From DAHUYF01 sp035553515 (GTDB lineage Bacteria > Pseudomonadota > Alphaproteobacteria > ATCC43930 > CGMCC-115725), in assembly GCA_035553515.1 (NCBI GenBank), contig DATNDG010000101.1, forward strand, positions 1 to 15,197: a stretch of 15,197 nucleotides of DNA, read 5' to 3'. Every line of letters begins with the position of its first letter. Position 1 is the stretch's first letter. Shown here one piece after another: positions 6,910-13,193 of this stretch. The position numbers and the translations under genes are program-made. The notes beneath the pieces are model-generated. The model was not told where the DNA came from. It saw only the letters and a program-made list of their open reading frames with translations, and did not search any database.

Positions 6910-8775
6910 ATGGGTCTGCGGCTGCGTCTGTCACCGGAAATGCTCTACCCGCTGCTCGACTGGTTCATCCCGCCGGCGCTCAAGGCCGAGCGCGAGCAGC
7001 ACCAGCGCGCCCGCATCTTCCTCGTCTCGCATTTCTTCGGCCCGTTCCTCGGCCACGTCATCACGATCTATCTCTATTGGATCGATCCGCATCCGGGCTA
7101 CGGGCTCTGGGTGCTGGCCTCGGCGATCACGATCTACTGGGCCTTCCCCTGGCTGCTGAAGCGCACCGGCGCGCTCACCGAGCTGGCGCTGATCTCGGTG
7201 GCCAACCTGGTCTTCATGATCCTCTGGGGCTGCTACCACTATGGCGGCGTCAGCTCGCCCTTCGTCTCGTGGCTGGTGGTCGTGCCGCTGCTGGGCTTCC
7301 TCTATCTGGGCTCGCTGCCGCCGCGGCTGGCCGTGCTCGGCCTGATCAGCCTGGGCTTCGTCGCCTTCTACGCCGCCTACGCCTCGGTCCATTCCTTCCC
7401 GCAGCACGTGCCGCTCCGCCAGCTCAGCGGCATCGGCATCGTCTCGACGATCAGCGCCGCGATCTATGTCTCGATGATGGCGCTCTACTACGCCTCGATC
7501 TGCGCCAGCCAGTCGGAGCTCGAGCGCGAGGTGCAGAACCACCGCGCCACCGCGGTCAAGCTGCGCGACGCCAAGGAGGAGGCGGAGAACGCCAACCTCG
7601 CCAAATCCGAGTTCCTGGCCAAGATGAGCCACGAGCTGCGCACGCCGTTGAACGCCGTCATCGGCTACAGCGAGATGCTGCTCGAAGACACCGAGATCGA
7701 GGGCGGCGACGACCAGGCGGTGCAGGACCTCACCAAGATCAACACTTCCGGCAAGCACCTGCTGGCGCTCATCACCGACGTGCTCGATCTCTCCAAGATC
7801 GAGGCCGGCAAGATGGAGCTCTTCAACGAGCGCTACGACCTCAACCACCTCATCGACGAGCTGGCGGGCACGGCTGAGCCGCTCTGCGCCAAGAATGGCA
7901 ACCGGCTGGCTATCGAGCGCGCGCCGGATCTCGGCGAGGTCGAAGGCGACGTCAGCAAGCTGCGCCAGGCGGCGATGAACCTGCTCAGCAACGCCGCCAA
8001 GTTCACCAAGGAGGGCAGCGTCACCCTGGCGGTGGCGCGCGAGGGCGGGCCTGACGGCCATTGGATCAAGCTCTCGGTGCGCGATACCGGCATCGGCATA
8101 TCGCGCGAGACCATCGGCAAGCTGTTCCAGAATTTCAGCCAGGCCGAGACCTTTATGTCGAGCAAGTATGGCGGCACCGGGCTCGGCCTCGCGCTCACCC
8201 AGAAGCTCTGCCGCCTGATGGGCGGCGATGTCACGGTGGAGAGCGAGCCCGGCCAGGGCTCGTGCTTCACCATCAGGCTGCCCGCCTCGCTGGCCGAGGC
8301 GGTGCACCGGCGCGACGGCGCCGGAGCCGCCGCCGAGCCGGCGCAGGCGGATGGCGCCGAGCCGCGCGACATCGTCCTGGTGATCGACGACGATCCGGCG
8401 GTGCTCGACCTCATGCAGCGCATCCTGATGAAGGAGCGATTCCGCCCGGTGCTGGCCGACGATGCCCGCAAGGCGCTGAGCCTGGCGCGCGCCGTCAAGC
8501 CCTCGGCCATCATCCTCGACGTGCTGATGCCGGCAACGAACGGCTGGGAGGTCCTGCGCGCGCTCAAGAAGGATGCCGAACTCGGAGCGGTGCCGGTGAT
8601 CATGCTCACCATCGTCGACGACCGGCGCACGGCACTGGCGCTGGGCGCCGTCGAGCACCTGATGAAGCCGATCGATCGCGACGTGCTGCTGCGCGTCCTC
8701 GACCGCGTCTGCCCGCGCGGCAGGCCTGCCTCAACCGATCCCGCAACCGTCCAGCCGATGGTCGCCAATGCCTAA
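6910..8775 (+). CDS. Six-TM hybrid sensor histidine kinase with C-terminal receiver domain
   Basis: A 621-residue inner-membrane hybrid kinase. ATG at 6910 is preferred over in-frame GTG 6871 and ATG 6892 because GGGAGAAGGG precedes it and the resulting N-terminus aligns with the paralogue at 13194-14642. Residues about 30-210 form around six membrane helices, with DPHPGY between the first two and GGVSSPF at 112-118. A coiled-coil linker (about 207-235) leads to HisKA with H241 (MSHELRTPLN). The ATP-binding domain has N361, DTGIGIS starting at D392, and GGTGLGL at 421-427. The receiver domain has acidic D493-D495, phospho-acceptor D537, T567 and K586. All catalytic residues are present. No periplasmic domain is visible, so the ligand is probably sensed within the membrane. 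The stop overlaps the DivK-like gene by 8 nt, arguing for translational coupling and a kinase-receiver pair. Confidence 0.93.
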   Translation: MGLRLRLSPEMLYPLLDWFIPPALKAEREQHQRARIFLVSHFFGPFLGHVITIYLYWIDPHPGYGLWVLASAITIYWAFPWLLKRTGALTELALISVANLVFMILWGCYHYGGVSSPFVSWLVVVPLLGFLYLGSLPPRLAVLGLISLGFVAFYAAYASVHSFPQHVPLRQLSGIGIVSTISAAIYVSMMALYYASICASQSELEREVQNHRATAVKLRDAKEEAENANLAKSEFLAKMSHELRTPLNAVIGYSEMLLEDTEIEGGDDQAVQDLTKINTSGKHLLALITDVLDLSKIEAGKMELFNERYDLNHLIDELAGTAEPLCAKNGNRLAIERAPDLGEVEGDVSKLRQAAMNLLSNAAKFTKEGSVTLAVAREGGPDGHWIKLSVRDTGIGISRETIGKLFQNFSQAETFMSSKYGGTGLGLALTQKLCRLMGGDVTVESEPGQGSCFTIRLPASLAEAVHRRDGAGAAAEPAQADGAEPRDIVLVIDDDPAVLDLMQRILMKERFRPVLADDARKALSLARAVKPSAIILDVLMPATNGWEVLRALKKDAELGAVPVIMLTIVDDRRTALALGAVEHLMKPIDRDVLLRVLDRVCPRGRPASTDPATVQPMVANA

Positions 8776-9145
8776 GATTCTGCTCGTGGAAGACAACGAA
8801 ATGAACCGCGACATGCTGGGCCGCCGGCTCAAGCGGCACGGCTTCGAGCTCTGCTTTGCCATCGATGCACCGAGCGGCATCGCCATGGCGAGCGCCGAGC
8901 TGCCGGACCTCATCCTGATGGACATCGCGCTCGGCGAGATGGATGGCTGGGAGGCGACGCGGCGCATCAAGTCCAACCCGGCGACGGCGGAGATCCCGAT
9001 CATCGCGCTCACCGCGCATGCCTTGGCCAGCGACCGCGACAAGAGCGTCGAGGTCGGCTGCGCCGATTTCGACACCAAACCGGTCGACCTGCCGCGGCTG
9101 CTCGGCAAGATCAGCGCCTGCCTGGGGCAGGGGAAAGCCGCTTAG
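8768..9145 (+). CDS. DivK-like single-domain response regulator
   Basis: A 125-residue stand-alone receiver. Residues E8, D9 and phospho-acceptor D52 (LILMDIALGEMDGWE), switch residue T82 (ALTAHA) and K104 (DTKP) form a complete phosphorylation site. The TAHA and DFDTKPVDLPRLL pattern and the absence of an output domain are like DivK-type regulators. The usual 'MPxMDG' is replaced by ALGEMDG, a common variant in this group. The ATG overlaps the last 8 nt of the hybrid kinase gene and lacks a good ribosome site of its own, so translation is likely coupled. Its probable job is to carry phosphate from the kinase, or its receiver via a phosphotransferase, to another protein. No such phosphotransferase is visible here. 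Confidence 0.9.
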   Translation: MPKILLVEDNEMNRDMLGRRLKRHGFELCFAIDAPSGIAMASAELPDLILMDIALGEMDGWEATRRIKSNPATAEIPIIALTAHALASDRDKSVEVGCADFDTKPVDLPRLLGKISACLGQGKAA

Positions 9146-9157
9146 AGCGGGTCATCC

Positions 9158-9191
9158 GCCGTCAAGCGGTTGACCGCCGACCGCCGACGGC
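9158..9191. terminator. Nested hairpin between convergent operons
   Basis: GCCGTC (9158-9163) pairs with GACGGC (9186-9191), enclosing a smaller stem GCGG/CCGC (9166-9169 with 9174-9177). It sits in the 51-nt gap between the DivK-like gene (+) and the receiver gene ending at 9197 (-). A bidirectional terminator is likely; no strong T-run is present on either side. Confidence 0.4.
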
Positions 9192-9196
9192 TTCTC

Positions 9197-9595
9197 CTAC
9201 TGCTTCTTCTTGAGCCCGCTCAGCAGGTCGCGGAGCGCGGTGATGTCGATCGGCTTCTGCAGGCCGTCGACCACCTTGAGGCCGCGCGTCTCGGCGAGGC
9301 GGCTTGCCGCCTTGCGGAACCAGCCATCCTGGCCGCTGATGATGATGAGGATGCCGTCGAAGCCGGTCTCCTCCAGCACCGAGAGCAGGTCGATGCCGTC
9401 GGCCTCGGGCATGCAGAGATCGAGGGTGAGGACTTCCGGCTTCCAGCTCGCCACCAATGCCCGTACGACGGTGGGGTCGGAGGTTGCCTGCGCGTCGAAG
9501 CCGCAGCGCGTCGCGACGCGGGCCACCAGGTCGGCGGAATCGACGCTGTCGTCGACCGCGAGCAGGCGTCCCTTGGCCTCGTCCGCCCCCGCCAT
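9197..9595 (-). CDS. Single-domain response regulator coupled to the oxoamine-synthase-like gene
   Basis: A 132-residue stand-alone receiver. Acidic D15-D16, phospho-acceptor D59 (VLTLDLCMPEADGIDLL), switch S87 (IIISGQD) and K114 (LQKPID) are all in place, and no output domain follows. The start ATG lies 3 nt after the TGA of the PLP enzyme gene (TGA-CGC-ATG), with GGAG inside the end of that gene 8 nt upstream, so the two are almost certainly co-transcribed and translationally coupled. Such tight pairing of a metabolic-looking enzyme with a receiver is unusual. It suggests that the receiver regulates the enzyme's product pathway or transmits the response to it. It could also be phosphorylated by either nearby kinase. 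Confidence 0.9.
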   Translation of the reverse strand: MAGADEAKGRLLAVDDSVDSADLVARVATRCGFDAQATSDPTVVRALVASWKPEVLTLDLCMPEADGIDLLSVLEETGFDGILIIISGQDGWFRKAASRLAETRGLKVVDGLQKPIDITALRDLLSGLKKKQ

Positions 9596-9598
9596 GCG

Positions 9599-10957
9599 TC
9601 AGGCTCCGATGGCTGCGCTGATCGCCGCGGCAGTGGGCGCGATCAGCTTGCCGTAGGGGACGAAGGCTTGCTGCGCCTCGGCATAGGCCGTGCGCAGCCG
9701 CGGCACCACCGCGTCGATATCGGCCTTGGTGTGCTTCGCCATCACCTGGAAGCGGAAGCGCGCGGCGCCCTTGGCGACCGCCGGATACTCGACCAGGTTG
9801 GCGACGGCGCCGAGCGCCGGGAGGCGGCTCGCGGCGATGCGGGCGAGACCCTCCTCGCGCATCATCACCGGCACGATCGCCGAGGGGTCGCCGATGACCT
9901 CGAAGCCGGCCTCGTGCAGCGTGGTGCGCAGATAGACGATGTTCTCCATGAGCGAGGCGCGGAGCGCGCGGCCCTCAGGCGATTTCACGATCTCGAAGGC
10001 CTTGAGCACGATCGCCGCCTGGATCGGCGACAGCGCGTTCGAGAAGGTCTGCGGCGCGCTGTAGTATTTGAGATATTCGCGCACCGCCGGCGAGTTGCAG
10101 GCGACGAAGCCGCCATTGGAGGCGAAGGTCTTCGAGAAGCTGCCCATGATGATGTCGACGAGGCCGCTCATCTGCTGCAGCCCGACATGGCCGCGGCCGT
10201 CCTCGCCGAGATTGCCGAAATCATGGGCGCAGTCGATGAGCAGCGTCGCCTTGAACTCGCGCGCGAGGTCCTGCAGCGCGGCGATGTCGGGCGTGTCGCT
10301 GTCCATCGAGAAGAGGCTCTCCGAGATCAGCAGGATGGCGTTCTCGGTGTCGCGGGCGCGGATGCGTGCGAGGTGGCGGCGCGCCGAGGCGATGTTGAGA
10401 TGGCCGTGCAGATGGACGTTGCGCGTCGCCGCGAAGGCGCCTTCCTGGAGGCAGGAATGGCAGAGCCCGTCCATCACCACATGATCGTCCGGGCGCACCA
10501 GCGCCTTGATCACGCCGAAGCCCGCGGCCCAGCCGGTCGGATAGAGCACGGCGTGCTCCATGCCGAGGAAGTCGGCGATCGAGCGCTCCAGCGCCAGCGA
10601 ATAGCGGGTATTGCCGATGAAGGCGGCGGAGCCGGCGCTGTGCACGCCGTATTCGTCGATGGCCGCCTTCGCCGCCTCCTTGATCGCCGGATGCGAGGCG
10701 AGGCTCAGATAATCCTGCGAGCCGAAATTGACGCCCGAGAAGCGCTCGCCGGTGTCCTCCTGCGCGGCATTCGCCGTGGTCGGCGCCTCGGCGGTGGCGC
10801 GCGAATAGGGCCAGAGGCGATGCTGCCGGCGCAGATCCTGCCAGCGGAAGAAATGCGCAACCCGCCCGAGCAGGTCGGTGCCGCGGAGGTCGCGATAGTC
10901 CCGCAGGCTGCCCGTCAGGGCCTCAACCGGTGTCGCGCCGTCGCTCATATAAGGCAT
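9599..10957 (-). CDS. Alpha-oxoamine synthase family PLP enzyme (KBL/BioF/SPT/CqsA-like)
   Basis: A 452-residue fold-type I PLP enzyme. ATG at 10957 follows GGAAGGACCGAGGC; a second ATG three codons on lacks its own site. About 70 residues precede the core, which begins near VNFGSQDYLSLASHP, a hallmark of alpha-oxoamine synthases. Active-site residues visible: H167 (DGLCHSC; stacks on PLP), D242 and H245 (LLIDCAHDFGNLGEDGRG), and Schiff-base K276 (GSFSKTFASNGGF). The family condenses an amino acid with an acyl-CoA or acyl-ACP and releases CO2, giving an alpha-aminoketone; members include BioF, KBL, ALAS, serine palmitoyltransferase and the autoinducer synthases CqsA and LqsA. IDCAHD in place of the usual VDEAHS, and the N-terminal extension, argue against an ordinary BioF or KBL. 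No biotin, threonine or haem genes are nearby. Coupling to a receiver gene and flanking kinases hints at signalling. Subfamily is undetermined. Confidence 0.85.
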   Translation of the reverse strand: MPYMSDGATPVEALTGSLRDYRDLRGTDLLGRVAHFFRWQDLRRQHRLWPYSRATAEAPTTANAAQEDTGERFSGVNFGSQDYLSLASHPAIKEAAKAAIDEYGVHSAGSAAFIGNTRYSLALERSIADFLGMEHAVLYPTGWAAGFGVIKALVRPDDHVVMDGLCHSCLQEGAFAATRNVHLHGHLNIASARRHLARIRARDTENAILLISESLFSMDSDTPDIAALQDLAREFKATLLIDCAHDFGNLGEDGRGHVGLQQMSGLVDIIMGSFSKTFASNGGFVACNSPAVREYLKYYSAPQTFSNALSPIQAAIVLKAFEIVKSPEGRALRASLMENIVYLRTTLHEAGFEVIGDPSAIVPVMMREEGLARIAASRLPALGAVANLVEYPAVAKGAARFRFQVMAKHTKADIDAVVPRLRTAYAEAQQAFVPYGKLIAPTAAAISAAIGA

Positions 10958-11148
10958 GGCCTCGGTCCTTCCACGCTGATTTGGACCCGCCGCCGCTTGC
11001 ACGTCAGACGGGATTCCCCTCACCGAATGTCTGGCGCTCTGCTGTTCCGTGATCCCTGACCGGCGCCTCTGTTGTTAAGGAATATGAGGGAAAAGCGTAA
11101 AGAAGTCGTAAAACTTGCCCGTTTACTTAGGGAAATCGTCGAAAATTT

Positions 11149-11164
11149 GAGCAAAATATTGCTC
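11149..11164. promoter_or_regulatory. Inverted repeat GAGCAA-N4-TTGCTC, possible operator
   Basis: GAGCAA (11149-11154) and TTGCTC (11159-11164) are perfect complements around AATA, within the AT-rich part of the divergent gap. The size and symmetry fit a dimeric repressor or activator site. No matching regulator gene is visible in the window. Confidence 0.35.
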
Positions 11165-11181
11165 GTGTTTGAGAAGTAATA

Positions 11182-11198
11182 TTAACCATGTCGGTTAA
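11182..11198. promoter_or_regulatory. Inverted repeat TTAACC-N5-GGTTAA, possible operator
   Basis: TTAACC (11182-11187) and GGTTAA (11193-11198) are perfect complements around ATGTC. It is roughly equidistant from the two divergent start codons (about 200 and 230 nt). TTAACC resembles a CtrA half-site, but the arrangement here is inverted and not the TTAA-N7-TTAA direct form, so the binding protein is open. Confidence 0.4.
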
Positions 11199-11394
11199 GA
11201 CCGGCGCCGGACCTTGGCCCGACTCTTCGCGGCGCGCGCGATGACTGCACCGGAAGGGCGCGGCGTGCCGGGCCGCGCACCGAAGCGCGGCGTCTCTTCG
11301 CGAAGGCTTAACGTTGCCTGATGTCTGATGGGGGCCGGCCGGAGGGCACGCGCCCGCGCGCCCGCCGGCAGCGATTTACGGCAAGAGGGATCCC

Positions 11395-11793
11395 ATGACC
11401 GGCGCGCCGAGCCTCGAAGGCAAGACCGTGATGATCGTCGACGACGACCAGACGATGCGCATGCTGATCCGCCGCATGCTCGGCCGCATGAAGATCACCA
11501 ACCTGATCGAGGCCGAGGGCGGCGAGCAGGCGCTGGAGCGGCTGGGCGAGACGCCGGCGGCGTGCGATCTCGTCATCTGCGACTGGAACATGCCGGGCAT
11601 GTCGGGGATCGAGCTCTTCGACCGAGTGCATGCGGTCCAGCCGGCGCTTCCCTTCCTGATGCTGACCGGCCGCGCCGATGCGAGCTCGGTAATCGCCGCC
11701 AAGAAGGCGGGCGTGCCGGCCTATATCGTCAAGCCGATCTCGCCGGCGGAGCTCAGGACAAAGATCTCTTTCCTGCTCGACCAGGGCGCCTGA
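11395..11793 (+). CDS. CheY-like single-domain response regulator
   Basis: A 132-residue stand-alone receiver. D16-D18 form the acidic pocket, D63 is the phospho-acceptor in LVICDWNMPGMSG, T91 is the switch residue (MLTGRAD) and K113 completes the site (YIVKPIS). DWNMP and the alpha4-beta5 region are CheY-like. There is no output domain, but no flagellar or chemotaxis gene is nearby, so a flagellar target should not be assumed. ATG at 11395 is preceded by AGAGGGA. The degenerate GGDEF/EAL-type gene starts 30 nt after its stop on the same strand, suggesting an operon in which the two act together. Confidence 0.92.
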   Translation: MTGAPSLEGKTVMIVDDDQTMRMLIRRMLGRMKITNLIEAEGGEQALERLGETPAACDLVICDWNMPGMSGIELFDRVHAVQPALPFLMLTGRADASSVIAAKKAGVPAYIVKPISPAELRTKISFLLDQGA

Positions 11794-11823
11794 GGCGCCG
11801 GCGCGGGCGGCCGAGCGCGGGCG

Positions 11824-13020
11824 ATGGGGCAGACCGCAACCGAGGGAGCGACGCCGCTTGCCGAGGCGCGGCTGCTGCGGCAGCTGCAGCGGCTCATCGA
11901 GCCGCGTGGCGGGCATCGCGCGCTCCATTTCCATCTCTCGCGCCTCCAGCCGCATAATCGCCGCGACAAGCATCTGCAGATCGTCGCCAACATGCTGGAC
12001 GACGTGGTGCAGCGCTTCGCGGGCAGGCTCTATCGCCTCACGACCGGCGACATCGTCCTCTTGTGCAAGGGCGCGCGGCGCAAGACCCTCGAAGGCACCG
12101 CCGATCTCATCCGCTATCTCTTCGCCGACGATCCGCTGACCCAGCACGACGACAGCGGCAAGGACTTCTACTCGCTCTATGACCTCGAGCATGATTACCG
12201 TCCCTTCCTCGCGCTGGCGCAGCGGCTCTACGCAACGCAGACGCGGCGGCAGGCGACGGAGCTGCCGGGCCGCGGCCCGCCGGCGCGCCCGCGCCGGCCG
12301 CTCGACCCCGAGCATCTCGGCGACATCCTCGGCATCGTCACCCGCGCCGACCTCTCGAGCGTCATGCGGCGGCAGATCGCCTGGGCGCTGCCCGTGGGCG
12401 CCCAGCCGCAGCCGCTCTTCGAGGAGGTCTTCGTCTCGATCGAGGAGCTGGGCCAGGCGCTGGCGCCCGATTTCCAGCTCGGCAACGACCGCTGGCTCTT
12501 CCAGTACCTGACCCAGGCGCTCGACCGGCGCGTGCTGTGGCTGCTGACGCGCGACTATCCCGCCGCCAGCCGCGGCCTCAGCCTCAACGTCAACGTCGCC
12601 ACCTTGCTGTCGCCGGAATTCTCGGATTTCGAGGAGCATCTGCCGGTGCGCGCCCGCGGCAACATCCTGCTGGAGCTGCAGCTTGCCGATGTCTGGTCGG
12701 ATTTCGGCGCCTTCCTCTTCGTGCAGAACCTGGCACAGCAGCATGGCTATCGGCTGGTGCTCGATGCCGTGCGCTTCCGCGCGCTGCCGCTCATCGATGC
12801 GAAGCGCCTGGGTTTCGACTACGTGAAGCTCGCCTGGGACGACGCGCTGCTCGATCTTGCCGCCGAGGACGAGGCGGAGTTCCGCCAGGCGGTCAAGGCG
12901 CTGGCGCCGGTGCGGGTCATCCTGACGCGCTGCGACCGCGCCGAGGCGGTGGAGTTCGGCCAGGCCGCCGGCATCTCGCTGTTCCAGGGCTGGCACATCG
13001 ACCGGCTGGTGCGGCCGTAA
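11824..13020 (+). CDS. Degenerate GGDEF/EAL-type protein, probably non-catalytic
   Basis: A 398-residue cytosolic protein. The N-terminal part (about 30-125; HRALHFHLSRLQPHNRRDKH, then RLYRLTTGDIVLLCKG and a DPL segment) looks like a GGDEF-fold domain without the GGDEF signature. The C-terminal part (about 195-398) follows the EAL fold: SLNVNVATLLSPEF with N255 and N257, LLELQLADVW with E284, YRLVLDAVRF at the place of the 'DDFG' motif, and DYVKLAW with K335. The EAL motif itself is replaced (EEVFVSIEEL), and the second Asp of the DD pair is missing. It therefore probably does not hydrolyse cyclic di-GMP and may bind it or a protein instead. The ATG at 11824 has a weak ribosome site; translation probably follows the CheY-like gene 30 nt upstream. 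Domain assignment is by eye and moderately certain. Confidence 0.75.
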   Translation: MGQTATEGATPLAEARLLRQLQRLIEPRGGHRALHFHLSRLQPHNRRDKHLQIVANMLDDVVQRFAGRLYRLTTGDIVLLCKGARRKTLEGTADLIRYLFADDPLTQHDDSGKDFYSLYDLEHDYRPFLALAQRLYATQTRRQATELPGRGPPARPRRPLDPEHLGDILGIVTRADLSSVMRRQIAWALPVGAQPQPLFEEVFVSIEELGQALAPDFQLGNDRWLFQYLTQALDRRVLWLLTRDYPAASRGLSLNVNVATLLSPEFSDFEEHLPVRARGNILLELQLADVWSDFGAFLFVQNLAQQHGYRLVLDAVRFRALPLIDAKRLGFDYVKLAWDDALLDLAAEDEAEFRQAVKALAPVRVILTRCDRAEAVEFGQAAGISLFQGWHIDRLVRP

Positions 13021-13065
13021 GAGCTCCGGGCACCAAGGCGCAAGCGATCGGCTGCACCTCCATCC

Positions 13066-13163
13066 TGCGTCCTTCGACAGGCTCAGGATGAGGGAGATTG
13101 TTTATGGCACAAAGAAATTGGCCTCATCCTGAGCGCGAGCGCAGCGAGCAGTCGAAGGACGCA
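13066..13163. repeat. Two-part inverted repeat between convergent genes
   Basis: TGCGTCCTTCGAC (13066-13078) is the exact complement of GTCGAAGGACGCA (13151-13163), and GCTCAGGATGAGG (13081-13093) of CCTCATCCTGAGC (13122-13134). The two stem parts are split by 2 nt on the left and 16 nt on the right; the central loop is 28 nt and AT-richer. The CCTTCGACAGGCTCAGGATGAGG core is a repeat I recognise from many alphaproteobacterial intergenic regions. It fills the gap between the EAL-type gene and the second kinase, and may act as a two-way terminator. Confidence 0.8.
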
Positions 13164-13193
13164 ACGACCGTCCGTTCCGTCGTTTTCTCGCGG

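Larger units (their letters stand above)
10958..11394. promoter_or_regulatory. AT-rich divergent regulatory region
   Basis: A 437-nt gap between two divergent signalling units (oxoamine synthase + receiver on -, CheY-like + GGDEF/EAL-like on +), with no convincing gene. Bases about 11070-11200 are markedly AT-rich against the GC-rich surroundings and contain several TTAA words, an inverted repeat at 11149-11164 and another at 11182-11198. The rest (11200-11394) returns to high GC, with a small palindrome CTTCGCGAAG at 11296-11305 and the ribosome site AAGAGGGA just before 11395. Promoters for both units probably start from the AT-rich block. Exact boxes cannot be assigned. Confidence 0.6.

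Noticed and set aside
6931..8658. Long open frame on the - strand opposite the hybrid kinase
   Set aside because: The product is His/Arg/Ala/Glu-rich low-complexity sequence with no motifs, while the + strand kinase has every catalytic residue.
9170..11059. Very long open frame on the + strand opposite the oxoamine synthase and its receiver
   Set aside because: Its translation is Arg/Ala/Gly/Asp-rich with no recognisable domain, and it mirrors two genes with complete active-site motifs. Such frames are expected opposite GC-rich genes.
11182..11198. Calling this a confirmed CtrA box
   Set aside because: The two TTAA words are 9 nt apart and in inverted TTAACC/GGTTAA form, not the TTAA-N7-TTAA consensus.
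11308..12996. Long open frame on the - strand opposite the CheY-like and EAL-type genes
   Set aside because: It spans two separate real genes and the gap between them, and its composition is that of an antisense shadow.
13021..13193. Possible extra coding sequence between the EAL-type gene and the second kinase
   Set aside because: The stretch is mostly the two-part inverted repeat; open frames crossing it are extensions of shadows of the kinase gene.
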